Of a stretch of DNA of 64,000 nucleotides, positions 1 to 9,524 are shown piece by piece. The notes beneath the pieces were generated by a model that saw only the letters and a program-made list of their open reading frames with translations, was not told where the DNA came from and searched no databases. The stretch is from Lactobacillus rodentium (GTDB taxonomy: Bacteria; Bacillota; Bacilli; Lactobacillales; Lactobacillaceae). A program made the translations under genes and the position numbers. The stretch's first letter is position 1, and each line of letters opens with the position of its first letter. The stretch covers positions 96,603 to 160,602 of the forward strand of contig NZ_BFBY01000003.1 of NCBI RefSeq assembly GCF_003423665.1, in the 5' to 3' direction.

Positions 1-190
1 CGATAAGCAAGGACGTGTCAATCTGACCACGACACTTAAAGACCATGCTGACTTGATGAAAGAATGTGTGATTGTTGGTGTATCTGATCGAATCGAAATT
101 TGGTCAGCAGATCGGTGGGAAGATTTCGCCGATGATGCCAATGAGAACTATGACGACATCGCTGAAGACTTGGATGACATCGAGATTTAA
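1..190 (+). CDS. mraZ: MraZ transcriptional regulator, C-terminal part (cut by window edge)
   Basis: The first 190 bases read in frame 2 as the last 62 residues of MraZ, beginning DKQGRV and ending in an acidic tail rich in D and E before the TAA. MraZ is an AbrB-fold DNA-binding protein that starts dcw clusters and represses their promoter in other bacteria. Two features support the call: the conserved second half-domain containing VIVGVSDRIEIW, and rsmH starting 3 bases after the stop. The N-terminal half and the cluster promoter lie outside the window, so the binding sites cannot be inspected. Confidence 0.9.
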   Translation, partial: DKQGRVNLTTTLKDHADLMKECVIVGVSDRIEIWSADRWEDFADDANENYDDIAEDLDDIEI

Positions 191-192
191 TT

Positions 193-1140
193 ATGGAATT
201 CAAGCATTATAGTGTGCTTTTGCACGAAACAATTAGAAATTTAAATCTTAAAGAGAATGGTCTTTATGTAGATGCCACCTTTGGAGGTGGGGGTCATGCT
301 CGATATCTCTTAAGTCAACTCAATAAGGGAACTTTAGTTGGATTTGATCAAGATGACTACGCGATAGAAGCAGCAAAGTTAAACTTTGCGGATTATATGG
401 CAGAAGGCAGTGAGCCGAGATTAAAACTTGTTCATGATAATTTCAGTCATTTGAAAGATGATCTAGTAAAGCTAGGTTTTTCAGATGGAATTGATGGAAT
501 TTATTATGATTTAGGGGTTTCATCTCCGCAATTTGATCAACCTGAACGAGGGTTTTCATATCGTTTTGATGCAAGATTAGATATGAGGATGAACCGAGAT
601 CAAGAATTAGATGCATATACTATTGTTAATACCTGGAGTCAAAAAGAATTAGCCGATATTCTTTTTAAGTATGGTGATGAAAAGTATTCTCGACAAATAG
701 CACGTAAGATTGTGGAAAAAAGACGGGAAAAACCTATTGTTACTACTTTTGACTTGGTAGAAATTATTAAAGAAGCAATTCCTGCATTTGCGAGAAGAAG
801 TGGAGGTCATCCAGCAAAGAAAACTTTTCAAGCTATTAGAGTAGCAGTAAATAACGAGCTGGATGTCTTGAAAGAATCACTTGAAGAGGCAATTCAATTG
901 CTAAAACCAGGTGGTAGAATATGTGTCATTACTTTTCAATCTCATGAAGATAAAATCGTTAAGAATATATTTAAAAAATATTCCGAAGTGGAAATTCCGC
1001 GAGGAATGCCAATGGCACCTGCGGATGCCAAACCAACATTGCGACTTATAAGTCGTAAACCTATTGTGGCAGGTAGTGAAGAATTGAACGAAAATAATCG
1101 CTCACACAGTGCCAAGTTGAGGGTTGCAGAAAAGTTATAG
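193..1140 (+). CDS. rsmH: 16S rRNA m4C1402 N4-methyltransferase RsmH
   Basis: This 315-residue protein has the normal length for RsmH (MraW), which uses S-adenosylmethionine to methylate N4 of C1402 in the ribosomal P site. The N-terminus has HYSVLLHET and the SAM-binding segment VDATFGGGGHARYLL. Family motifs GVSSPQFDQPERGFSYRFDA, RRSGGHPAKKTFQAIRVAVN and ITFQSHEDKIVK follow. The ATG lies 2 bases after the mraZ stop, which suggests translational coupling. It is the second gene of the dcw cluster, as in most Firmicutes. Confidence 0.97.
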   Translation: MEFKHYSVLLHETIRNLNLKENGLYVDATFGGGGHARYLLSQLNKGTLVGFDQDDYAIEAAKLNFADYMAEGSEPRLKLVHDNFSHLKDDLVKLGFSDGIDGIYYDLGVSSPQFDQPERGFSYRFDARLDMRMNRDQELDAYTIVNTWSQKELADILFKYGDEKYSRQIARKIVEKRREKPIVTTFDLVEIIKEAIPAFARRSGGHPAKKTFQAIRVAVNNELDVLKESLEEAIQLLKPGGRICVITFQSHEDKIVKNIFKKYSEVEIPRGMPMAPADAKPTLRLISRKPIVAGSEELNENNRSHSAKLRVAEKL

Positions 1141-1164
1141 AGTATTTATTCTAAGGAGAAAAGT

Positions 1165-1530
1165 ATGGCTGATAGCTCAGCAAAAACATATAATTATCAA
1201 GAACCAGTTAGCCGAGAGGCTGGGCAGCCACAGAAAAAAATAATTCTTAATCCTAAAAATGTTCCACTCAATCGATTGGAAAAATCATTAATAGTATTGG
1301 GAAGCATGATCACTTTAATAATGATGACATTATTAGTATCTGCAAGTATTTCTTCTACTAATGCTCAACATAAGTTGACTGATTCAGAACAAAGCGTAAT
1401 ATCTACACAAAATAGAAATACAGATTTACGTCAAGAAATTGGTGAATTAACATCATCATCAAGAATGAACAAAATTGCAAAAAAAGAAGGCTTACGCCTA
1501 ATTGAAAGTAACATTAGGAATGTCCGTTAA
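1165..1530 (+). CDS. ftsL: Cell division protein FtsL
   Basis: This is a 121-residue bitopic protein with a cytoplasmic N-terminus of about 40 residues. One membrane segment follows (about residues 42-62, IVLGSMITLIMMTLLVSAS), then an extracytoplasmic coiled-coil-like region. FtsL is poorly conserved in sequence, so the call rests on size, topology and its fixed position between rsmH and the class B PBP. It acts with DivIB and DivIC in the divisome. A clear AAGGAG ribosome site precedes the ATG, and the stop overlaps the next start by one base. Confidence 0.9.
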   Translation: MADSSAKTYNYQEPVSREAGQPQKKIILNPKNVPLNRLEKSLIVLGSMITLIMMTLLVSASISSTNAQHKLTDSEQSVISTQNRNTDLRQEIGELTSSSRMNKIAKKEGLRLIESNIRNVR

Positions 1531-3686
1531 TGAAAAAATTCAATAATTTGAACAAGAATAGATCCAAAGCCCACGGCTACCGCTTTACGGTGGGGAGAAT
1601 CCTCCAAGTAGCCCTGGCTTTGGTTTTTCTTGTATTTATAGGTAGATTTTTATATTTGGGTATCTCTAAAGACGTTGCGGGTCAAGATATTAATAAACGA
1701 ACTAACGATTTATATAAGCGCAATGAAGTTTTAAAAGCAACTCGAGGTACTATTTATGATAGTAATGGTTTAACAATTGCAGAAGATTCACATGCTTATA
1801 CTGTTTATGCAATCTTAGATAAAAGCTCGGTTGATTATAAAAATCGACCAATGTATGTAAGTGATAAAGAAAAAACTGCAAGTAAATTAGCCGAAGTTTT
1901 ACCCCTAAGTAAAGAGAAAATTTTAAAGTATTTAAATCCTAAACATAAAGCTTATCAAGTTGAGTTTGGTAGTGCTGGTTCCGGATTAACAATGGAACAA
2001 AAGAAAAAAATTCAGGCCATGAAATTGCCGGGAATTAAGTTTGAAGAAACTAATTCACGACTTTATCCAAATGGTGCATTTGCTTCTCATATTATTGGCT
2101 TAGCGCAATTGCAAAATACTGACAAAACAAGTTCTAGTCAATCATTAGTGGGAACAATGGGAATAGAAGAGTACTTTAATAAGCAGTTAGCCGGAAAAAA
2201 TGGTTATCGCGAAACTTTTGTTGACGCTTCGCAATATCAAACTTCTTCAAACGATCATGTATATAAGCCTAAACAAGATGGAGATAGTATTTATTTAACT
2301 CTTGATTCACAATTACAAACATACATGGAAAACTTATTGGACAATGTTCAAAGTAAATATGATCCCAAAAGTTTAACTGCTGTTGTTGAAGATGTAAAAA
2401 CAGGTAAAATACTTGCAGCTTCACAACGTCCTACTTTTGACCCTCAAACTAAAAAGGGACTTGATTCAAATTGGCGTAATATTTTAGTTCAGGACTCTTA
2501 TGAACCAGGCTCAGTATTTAAGATCTTATCAATGACCGCCGCAATTCAGACGGGTCATTATAATCCAAATCAATTATATCGTTCCGGTTCTATTACATTA
2601 AATGGCTCAACCATTCATGACTGGAATACCAGTGGTTGGGGATCAATTCCGATGTCTCAAGCATTCCCTCGTTCAAGTAATGTGGGGATGGCAACCTTAG
2701 AACAAGAAATGGGTAACAAGACCTGGAAAGAATATCTTAAAAAGTTTCATATTGGAGAAAAAACCAATGTAACTTTGCCTGGAGAAAATCCTGGTTTAGT
2801 TAATGTTAAAAACAATCTCGATGGAGCAGTTACCTCCTTTGGACAAGGTGTCAATGTAAATGTAATGCAAATGATGCAAGTTTACAGTGCCTTGGCAAAC
2901 AATGGACAAATGATTAAACCACAGTTAGTCGAAAAGATTGTTTCTCCAAATGGTAAAACCGTTTCATCCTTCCATCGTGAAAAAGTTGGCAAACCAGTCT
3001 TTTCAAAAGAAACTGCACAAAAAACATTAGATTTAATGCAAGATGTAGTAAATAAAGAATATGGTACGGGTAGAGCTTACAAAATTGATGGTACTAGTTT
3101 GGCAGTAAAAACTGGTACTGCCCAAATTGCTGGCTCTCATGGAGCCTATTTAACTGGTGATAATAATTATATTTTCTCTGTTGTAGGATTAACCCCAGCT
3201 AGTGATCCACGTTATTGTGTTTATATTACAATGCGTCAGCCACAAAAAATGACGGATGATCCAGAGTTGATTTTGGCTCAAATCTTTAAACCATTGGTTA
3301 ATCGCTTAAATGTATCTTCAGCTACAACGGCCCTTACAAAAGTTGAAGTACCAGATGTTACCAATAAGACAGTTAATAAGGCTAAAGCAAGTTTAGAAGA
3401 TAAAGGCTTAAGCGCTGAAATAATTGGTAATGGTAAAAATGTTGTGCAACAGGCACCTGCTGCAGGAGTAAAGGTAAACAATGGGGCTAAAGTGCTCTTA
3501 TATACTGGTGGGACAGTAAAATGTCCAGACATGAAGGGCTGGACTAAAGAAGAAGTTATGAGTTTTAGCTCAATAACTGGAATTTCTATTACGATTTCTG
3601 GTGCAGGAGATAAGGTAACTTCTCAAAATACTCCGAAGGATCAAGTAATTAATCAAAGTAGTAAATTAACCGTTACATGTAAATAA
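1530..3686 (+). CDS. pbpB: Septal class B penicillin-binding protein (FtsI/PBP2x type) with two PASTA domains
   Basis: This 718-residue septal transpeptidase cross-links new peptidoglycan. A membrane anchor at about residues 24-45 is followed by a dimerisation domain. The transpeptidase domain has the nucleophile motif SVFK (S328, K331), SSN (382-384) and KTG (527-529). Two C-terminal PASTA domains (about 605-660 and 662-718) resemble those of B. subtilis PbpB and pneumococcal PBP2x. The TAATG junction overlaps ftsL by one base, so the two are probably translationally coupled. All catalytic motifs are intact. The symbol could equally be ftsI or pbp2x depending on naming custom. Confidence 0.95.
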   Translation: MKKFNNLNKNRSKAHGYRFTVGRILQVALALVFLVFIGRFLYLGISKDVAGQDINKRTNDLYKRNEVLKATRGTIYDSNGLTIAEDSHAYTVYAILDKSSVDYKNRPMYVSDKEKTASKLAEVLPLSKEKILKYLNPKHKAYQVEFGSAGSGLTMEQKKKIQAMKLPGIKFEETNSRLYPNGAFASHIIGLAQLQNTDKTSSSQSLVGTMGIEEYFNKQLAGKNGYRETFVDASQYQTSSNDHVYKPKQDGDSIYLTLDSQLQTYMENLLDNVQSKYDPKSLTAVVEDVKTGKILAASQRPTFDPQTKKGLDSNWRNILVQDSYEPGSVFKILSMTAAIQTGHYNPNQLYRSGSITLNGSTIHDWNTSGWGSIPMSQAFPRSSNVGMATLEQEMGNKTWKEYLKKFHIGEKTNVTLPGENPGLVNVKNNLDGAVTSFGQGVNVNVMQMMQVYSALANNGQMIKPQLVEKIVSPNGKTVSSFHREKVGKPVFSKETAQKTLDLMQDVVNKEYGTGRAYKIDGTSLAVKTGTAQIAGSHGAYLTGDNNYIFSVVGLTPASDPRYCVYITMRQPQKMTDDPELILAQIFKPLVNRLNVSSATTALTKVEVPDVTNKTVNKAKASLEDKGLSAEIIGNGKNVVQQAPAAGVKVNNGAKVLLYTGGTVKCPDMKGWTKEEVMSFSSITGISITISGAGDKVTSQNTPKDQVINQSSKLTVTCK

Positions 3687-3711
3687 GATAGTAAATTAAA
3701 GGAGTTTAAGA

Positions 3712-4677
3712 ATGCATTTGCAGGATAGTTTAATTCCATTTATATCCAGCTTTGTGCTTGCAGTAATCACACTACCACTATTCATTGGATATATGATTAT
3801 GCACAAGGAAGGCCAACAAATTAGAGATGAAGGTCCTAAATGGCATGAAAAAAAGTCAGGAACACCAACAATGGGAGGAGTAGTATTTGTACTCTCAAGT
3901 ATTATTTCTTCAATTTGGGTTGCTACGTGGCAACACAATTTAAATAAAAGCATCTGGATTTTAATTATTGCCTTTTTAGGCTATGGCATCATTGGTTTTT
4001 TAGATGATGGTCTAAAATTATACTTCAAACGTAATTTGGGCTTAAGAGCATGGCAAAAACTACTTGGTCAAATAATTATTGCTGCAATTATTATTTTGAT
4101 CGCTGCAGCAGATCATTTTCCATTTGCTCTATATCTTCCATTTATTGGAGTTGTTCAGAGTGTAATTCTTTTTGTGGTTTTTGTTTTATTCTGGTTAGTT
4201 GGTTTTTCTAATGCAGTTAACCTTTCTGATGGGTTAGATGGTTTAGCGACTGGATTATCAATTATTGCTTATGGTACATATGCATATATGGCCTTTCAAC
4301 AACAAGCTTGGGCAATTTTAATCTTTTGTTCTAGTGTAATTGGTGGGTTGGTAGCCTTTATAATTTATAATCATAAACCTGCAAAAATCTTTATGGGAGA
4401 TGCTGGTTCTTTGGCTTTAGGTGGTGGATTGGCTGCAGTTTCGATTTATCTTCAGCACCCTTGGTCACTCTTATTAATTGGTATTGTTTTTGTAGGTGAA
4501 ACCTTAAGTGTAATCATGCAAGTTATTTCTTTCCAAACTACAGGTAAAAGAATTTTCAAAATGACTCCTATTCATCACCATTTTGAAATGTTAGGCTGGT
4601 CAGAATGGAAAGTAGATATTGTATTTTGGCTTATTGGTTTACTGGCTAGTGCAATTTATTTAATTTTTATTTATTAA
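3712..4677 (+). CDS. mraY: Phospho-MurNAc-pentapeptide transferase MraY
   Basis: This 321-residue polytopic enzyme transfers phospho-MurNAc-pentapeptide from UDP to undecaprenyl phosphate, giving lipid I. The family motifs are in order: GTPTMGG near residue 48, [16 protein letters not shown] with its aspartate pair, [24 protein letters not shown] and the HHHFE histidine box. About ten hydrophobic segments are visible. The ATG at 3712 has an AAGGAG ribosome site. It sits between the PBP and murD, as expected in dcw clusters. Confidence 0.97.
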   Translation: MHLQDSLIPFISSFVLAVITLPLFIGYMIMHKEGQQIRDEGPKWHEKKSGTPTMGGVVFVLSSIISSIWVATWQHNLNKSIWILIIAFLGYGIIGFLDDGLKLYFKRNLGLRAWQKLLGQIIIAAIIILIAAADHFPFALYLPFIGVVQSVILFVVFVLFWLVGFSNAVNLSDGLDGLATGLSIIAYGTYAYMAFQQQAWAILIFCSSVIGGLVAFIIYNHKPAKIFMGDAGSLALGGGLAAVSIYLQHPWSLLLIGIVFVGETLSVIMQVISFQTTGKRIFKMTPIHHHFEMLGWSEWKVDIVFWLIGLLASAIYLIFIY

Positions 4678-4698
4678 TTAGTATGGAGTATTGGGTAA

Positions 4699-6087
4699 AT
4701 GAAACAAATTAAAACCTATGATGGTAAAAATATCTTAATTTTAGGTTTAGGAAAAAGTGGATTTGCAGTTGCTAAATTATTATTAAAATTAGGAGCTAAA
4801 ATAACTTTAAATGATAAAAAGGATCTATCGTCTGACCAAAAAGCACAAGAGTTAGAAAAAATGGGCGTACGTGTAATTTCAGGTTATCATCCCATTGATC
4901 TCTTTGATCAAGAAACTTTTGATTATTTAGTAAAAAATCCTGGAATTCCATATGAAAATCCGATGGTGGAACAAGCTCAAGCTAAAGAAATTCCAGTTAT
5001 TACTGAGCCAGAAGTGGCCTTAAGTGTTAGCGAAGCTCCTTATGTTTGTGTGACAGGTTCTAATGGAAAAACAACAACTGTCATGTTGACACAAGAAATC
5101 ATGGACCACTATTTAAGTAAAAAAGGTGGGCATGCCTATGCAGTTGGTAATATTGGTGTTCCCATCTCAGAAGTAGTGCCTAAGGTAACATCGAAAGATT
5201 TATTAGTTGTAGAAATGTCTAGTTTTCAGTTATTAGGTGTTACTGATATTAAACCTAAGATTGCTGCAATTGTTGATATCTACAATAATGTTCACTTAGA
5301 TTATCACAAGACATTTGAAAATTATGTCGATGCAAAATTAAGAATTACCCAAGCTCAAGATAAAAATGATTATTTTATTATCAATTATGATCAAAAAGAA
5401 ATTTTAGCTAAGGAAAAAAAGGTTACTAAAGCTAAAACCTTAACTTTTTCTGAAAAGGATACAGAAGCAGATTATTATATTGGAAAAGAATATTTAGCAA
5501 GTCAAACCGATCCTAAGATTATGAAAAAAGCGGATATAAAAATTCCAGGTATTCATAATCAACAAAATAGTTTGGTGGCAATTGCCATTTCTAAGATTTT
5601 AGGGGCTACAAATGAAGATATTCAGGCTGTCTTGAGTACATTTTCAGGTGCAAAACATCGTCTCCAATATGTGACAACTTATCAAGATAGACGATTCTAT
5701 AATGATTCAAAATCAACTAATATTGAAGCTGCAAGTGTAGCAATTCCATCATTTACAGATCCTGAGGTTTGGATTGCGGGTGGATTAGATCGTGGATTTA
5801 CATTTGATGATTTAGTACCATTGATTAAAGAACATATTAAAGTAGCTGTTCTTTATGGAGAAACAAAGTATCTTTTAGCGGATGCCGCAAGAAAGGCCGG
5901 CTTAAAAGATAAAAATATAATTATTGTTAATACACTTCAAGAAGCTGTACCACGTGCCTATGAGGCAAGTGAAAAGGGAGATGTAATTCTCTTTTCACCT
6001 GCTTGTGCCTCATGGGACCAATTCAATACTTTTGAAGAACGTGGAGACTATTTTGTTAAATTTATAAAGGATTTAAATACTAAATAA
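4699..6087 (+). CDS. murD: UDP-N-acetylmuramoylalanine--D-glutamate ligase
   Basis: This 462-residue cytoplasmic Mur ligase adds D-glutamate to UDP-MurNAc-L-alanine using ATP. An N-terminal Rossmann-like domain with LGLGKSGFAVAKLL is followed by the P-loop TGSNGKTTT near residue 120. The KSTNIEAA segment and GGLDRGF in the C-terminal domain are typical of MurD. Its length matches the family. It starts 21 bases after mraY and ends 1 base before murG, consistent with one polycistronic message. Confidence 0.97.
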   Translation: MKQIKTYDGKNILILGLGKSGFAVAKLLLKLGAKITLNDKKDLSSDQKAQELEKMGVRVISGYHPIDLFDQETFDYLVKNPGIPYENPMVEQAQAKEIPVITEPEVALSVSEAPYVCVTGSNGKTTTVMLTQEIMDHYLSKKGGHAYAVGNIGVPISEVVPKVTSKDLLVVEMSSFQLLGVTDIKPKIAAIVDIYNNVHLDYHKTFENYVDAKLRITQAQDKNDYFIINYDQKEILAKEKKVTKAKTLTFSEKDTEADYYIGKEYLASQTDPKIMKKADIKIPGIHNQQNSLVAIAISKILGATNEDIQAVLSTFSGAKHRLQYVTTYQDRRFYNDSKSTNIEAASVAIPSFTDPEVWIAGGLDRGFTFDDLVPLIKEHIKVAVLYGETKYLLADAARKAGLKDKNIIIVNTLQEAVPRAYEASEKGDVILFSPACASWDQFNTFEERGDYFVKFIKDLNTK

Positions 6088-6088
6088 A

Positions 6089-7204
6089 ATGAAAATTATT
6101 TTTTCTGGTGGCGGTACTGGTGGCCACATTTATCCAATTATGGCATTAATTGAAAGATTAAAAGAACGCAATATTGTAACTAATGAAGATATTTTATTTG
6201 TGGGAACAGAAAAAGGTTTAGAATCAAAAATTGTTCCTGCAGCAGGCGTTCCTTTTAAAACTCTAAAAATTCAGGGCTTTGATCGGAGACATTTACTTAA
6301 AAACTTTGAAACAATTAAATTGTTTTTGGATGCTAATAAACAGGCTAAAAGAATCTTAAAATCTTTTAAACCTGATATTGTTTTAGGGACAGGTGGTTAT
6401 GTTTCAGGAGCAATTGTTTATACTGCTGCTAAAATGCACATACCAACCATGATTCATGAGTCTAATTCAGTAGTGGGATTGGCTAATAAATTTTTGGCAC
6501 ACTATGTTGATAAAATCTGTTATACCTTTGATGATGCAGCTAAACAATTTCCTGAAAAGAAAAAATTGGTTAAGACAGGTAACCCACGCTCACAACAAGT
6601 TTTAGGCTTGAATGAAAGTAAAGTGGATATTAAGCAAAAGTGGGGATTGAATCCCAATGTTCCAACCGTATTAATTTTTGGTGGTTCACGAGGTGCACTT
6701 GCTATTAACCAAATAGTAAAAAAATCATTACCTGAGCTAGAACAAAAACCATATCAAATAATATGGGCAACAGGCCAATTGTATTATGGTAATATCAAAA
6801 AAGAATTAGCTGATCATAAATTAAGTGAAAATATCAAAATTGTGCCCTATATTGATAATATGCCAGGATTATTACCCCAAATGACATGTGTAGTGGCTCG
6901 CTCAGGAGCAACCAGTTTGGCAGAATTCACTGCTTTAGGAGTACCAGTAATTTTAATTCCTAGTCCAAATGTAACGCATAATCATCAAATGAAAAATGCG
7001 TTAGATCTTGAAAAAGCTGGAGCTGCACTAGTAATTAGTGAAAATGATCTAAATCCTAATAATTTTGTTTCATCAATTGATCATATTTTGTTAGATCAAA
7101 ATTATGCTAAAAAAATGAGTCAAGCTTCAAAGCAACTTGGAGTTCCAGATGCTTCTGATCAAGTAATCAAAGTCATGGAAGAGTTAGTGAAGAAAAATAA
7201 TTAA
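6089..7204 (+). CDS. murG: UDP-GlcNAc:lipid I N-acetylglucosaminyltransferase MurG
   Basis: This 371-residue GT-B glycosyltransferase converts lipid I to lipid II on the inner face of the membrane. The N-terminal glycine loop FSGGGTGGHIYP and the second-domain signature FGGSRGALAIN are both present. So is the donor-binding region around ARSGATSLAEFTALGVPVI. The ATG follows the murD stop directly (TAAATG spacing), and the ribosome site must lie inside the end of murD. Confidence 0.97.
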   Translation: MKIIFSGGGTGGHIYPIMALIERLKERNIVTNEDILFVGTEKGLESKIVPAAGVPFKTLKIQGFDRRHLLKNFETIKLFLDANKQAKRILKSFKPDIVLGTGGYVSGAIVYTAAKMHIPTMIHESNSVVGLANKFLAHYVDKICYTFDDAAKQFPEKKKLVKTGNPRSQQVLGLNESKVDIKQKWGLNPNVPTVLIFGGSRGALAINQIVKKSLPELEQKPYQIIWATGQLYYGNIKKELADHKLSENIKIVPYIDNMPGLLPQMTCVVARSGATSLAEFTALGVPVILIPSPNVTHNHQMKNALDLEKAGAALVISENDLNPNNFVSSIDHILLDQNYAKKMSQASKQLGVPDASDQVIKVMEELVKKNN

Positions 7205-7218
7205 GAGAGGTGAGGTAG

Positions 7219-8070
7219 ATGCCAAAGAAAAAAATTACTAAAAAAGACCCGAAAGCTGAAATTTCAGGTTGGGTACAATACAAGAAGAATGATCAAAATT
7301 CAGGTAGTAATCGAAAAGTATCTGCCTCATTAAACAAATTACAAGCTGAGCGAAGAAAATCCTTAACCAAAAGATTGGGAATAATAATTGGTGTCTCAGT
7401 AGTGGGTATCGTAGGACTATCTTACTATGTTTCCGCAAAGGCAAATGTAACTAGTGTTCAAATAAAAGGGGCGGATGAATTAAACAGCCATGAAGTTGTC
7501 AAGGCAAGTGGCATTACCGCTCAAGATAAAGTAATTCCTACATTGCTCAAAAAGAATGATTATAGAGCGCGCTTAGAAAAACGATTCCCTGAAGTAAAAG
7601 GCGTGAAGCTTCACGTTAATAATTTAAATCATTTAGTTTTAGATATTGAAGAAAAACCGGTTATTGGCTATATCAAAGAAGATGGCGGATATCGGAAAAT
7701 ATTAAGTAATGGTAAAGTTGGTAGTCAAGTTATTTCTGATAAACAAATTGACCATGAAAAGCCCTTATTTATCGGCTACAATAAAAGTGTTTCCTTGATA
7801 GATGATTTAGATATTTATGCAAAATTACCACGATCAATTCAGAAGCAAGTGAAAATAATGAGTGGTCAAACAAAAAGACCTACTCAAATAATTCTAGTTA
7901 TGAAGGATAATAATGTGATTATTGGTAATACAACCACAATCACTAAAAAAATTAAATATTATCCTGAAATAAAAAAACAATTATCCGAACCATCAATAGT
8001 TGATTTGGAAATTGGTGCATTTTCACGACCGTTATCGTCAAATGAAAAGTCACAACTAGGAATAAAATGA
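7219..8070 (+). CDS. divIB: Cell division protein DivIB/FtsQ
   Basis: This 283-residue bitopic protein has a basic cytoplasmic N-terminus of about 52 residues and a membrane segment at about 54-74 (LGIIIGVSVVGIVGLSYYVS). A POTRA-type extracytoplasmic domain follows, beginning VTSVQIKGADELN. A conserved beta region comes after it. Division and cell wall clusters place DivIB after murG, where it links FtsL and DivIC to the septal synthase. The ribosome site AGAGAGGTGAGG precedes the ATG. Sequence identity in this family is low, so topology and position carry part of the call. Confidence 0.94.
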   Translation: MPKKKITKKDPKAEISGWVQYKKNDQNSGSNRKVSASLNKLQAERRKSLTKRLGIIIGVSVVGIVGLSYYVSAKANVTSVQIKGADELNSHEVVKASGITAQDKVIPTLLKKNDYRARLEKRFPEVKGVKLHVNNLNHLVLDIEEKPVIGYIKEDGGYRKILSNGKVGSQVISDKQIDHEKPLFIGYNKSVSLIDDLDIYAKLPRSIQKQVKIMSGQTKRPTQIILVMKDNNVIIGNTTTITKKIKYYPEIKKQLSEPSIVDLEIGAFSRPLSSNEKSQLGIK

Positions 8071-8095
8071 TTACTATACTATCAAGCTGAGGTTA

Positions 8096-8104
8096 TGGTA
8101 AAAT
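8096..8104 (+). promoter_or_regulatory. Candidate extended -10 promoter before ftsA
   Basis: TGG followed by TAAAAT (8099-8104) forms an extended -10 element in the 67-base divIB-ftsA gap. No convincing -35 lies 16-18 bases upstream. A start near 8111 would give a short leader to the GTGGGGG ribosome site at 8124-8130. This would allow ftsAZ expression separate from the upstream wall genes, as known in other bacteria. Confidence 0.45.
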
Positions 8105-8137
8105 TTTTAATAACAGTGAACATGTGGGGGCATAATC

Positions 8138-9505
8138 ATGGATAAGACAGGTTTATTAGTTGGTTTAGATATTGGAACAACTAGTGTAAAAACAGTTGTT
8201 GCTGATACTTCATCAAATGAATTAAGAGTAATTGGGGCTGCAAGTAGTCCTACAAAAGGAATGCGACACGGAAAAATTGTCGATATTGATCAAACTGCAA
8301 GTAGTATTTCTTCTGCTCTAAAAAAGGTAGCAGAAAAAACAAATTCTAAAATTTATCGAGTAGTAACTGGTATTCCAGTTGGTATGTTGAGACTAGATAG
8401 TGCTAGTGGCCTGATCAATATCGGTGAAAAAGGACAAGAAGTTGGAGATAGCGATGTTAAACGTGTCTTAGCTTCAGCAATTAGTTCTGCCACTAAAGAG
8501 GGCCAAGAACCAATTGCATTTTTACCTAATAAATTTTTAATTGATGGTAAAACTGATGTTGATGATCCACGTAAAATGATTGCACATTCTTTAGAAGTTC
8601 ATGGGATTTTATTAACAGCTCCAGCTGCTGATTTACATAATATTCGCAAGGCTATTGAACGAGCTGGATATCAAAATAATTTCTTTGTCCCAACTCCATT
8701 GGCAATAGCTAGTGTAGCTCTTGATGAAGGTGAAAGAACATTTGGCTCCATTATTCTTGATTTGGGTGGTGGTACCACGACAGCTACAGTGATTCATGAA
8801 AACAAAATTAAGTATGCCACTATTGATTTAGAAGGTGGAAATGATATAACTAAGGATATATCTGTAGTACTTAACACTTCTAAGAAGGAAGCCGAAAAAA
8901 TTAAACAAGAATTTGGTTATGCTGATCCTGAGTTGACATCTCCAGATAATCAATTCCCAGTTAATGTTGTGGGTGAAAATGCTCCACAAATGGTTGATGA
9001 AGAATATTTAAGCGAAATCATTAACGCACGTTTAGAACAAATCCTTGCAAGAATAGGTAAGGGACTCGATGCACATGATGCCTTTCGTCTTCCTGGAGGA
9101 GTAACAATAACTGGCGGAACCAGTGTATTACAAGGCACTGATGATATTGTAAAAGATGTTTATGATGTAAAAGCAAGAATTTTCCAGCCAAATCAAATCG
9201 GCTTAAGAAATCCCCTTTACGCAGCTAGTTTTGGTGTGGTTAAATATGCCTATGATTTGGCAGATATTGATTATTTAGTAAATAGTGTAATTTATAATAC
9301 ACCAGTTACTGTTTCTTCTTCAGTGGAAGAAAAGACACCAGAAAAAATGAAATTTTTCAAAAGAGTTCAGTCTAATAGTGAAATAGCTGGAAAAGAAGAT
9401 TATAATAAAGATACTGTGGCATCTAAGCAAAAAAATAATAATGCCAGAGATAATAAGAAGAATAAAAAAGGACTCGGAGATTTCTTTAAGAAATTTTTCG
9501 ATTAA
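8138..9505 (+). CDS. ftsA: Cell division protein FtsA
   Basis: This 455-residue actin-fold ATPase tethers FtsZ to the membrane. Phosphate-binding loops GLDIGTTSVKTVV (near residue 8) and ILDLGGGTTTATVI (near 206), and the adenosine motif VTITGGTSVL, are visible. The C-terminus is a basic linker ending in a short amphipathic helix (KKGLGDFFKKFFD), the membrane-targeting sequence. It precedes ftsZ by 19 bases. Both genes are probably co-transcribed. Confidence 0.97.
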   Translation: MDKTGLLVGLDIGTTSVKTVVADTSSNELRVIGAASSPTKGMRHGKIVDIDQTASSISSALKKVAEKTNSKIYRVVTGIPVGMLRLDSASGLINIGEKGQEVGDSDVKRVLASAISSATKEGQEPIAFLPNKFLIDGKTDVDDPRKMIAHSLEVHGILLTAPAADLHNIRKAIERAGYQNNFFVPTPLAIASVALDEGERTFGSIILDLGGGTTTATVIHENKIKYATIDLEGGNDITKDISVVLNTSKKEAEKIKQEFGYADPELTSPDNQFPVNVVGENAPQMVDEEYLSEIINARLEQILARIGKGLDAHDAFRLPGGVTITGGTSVLQGTDDIVKDVYDVKARIFQPNQIGLRNPLYAASFGVVKYAYDLADIDYLVNSVIYNTPVTVSSSVEEKTPEKMKFFKRVQSNSEIAGKEDYNKDTVASKQKNNNARDNKKNKKGLGDFFKKFFD

Positions 9506-9524
9506 TTTAAGGGTGGTTAATTAG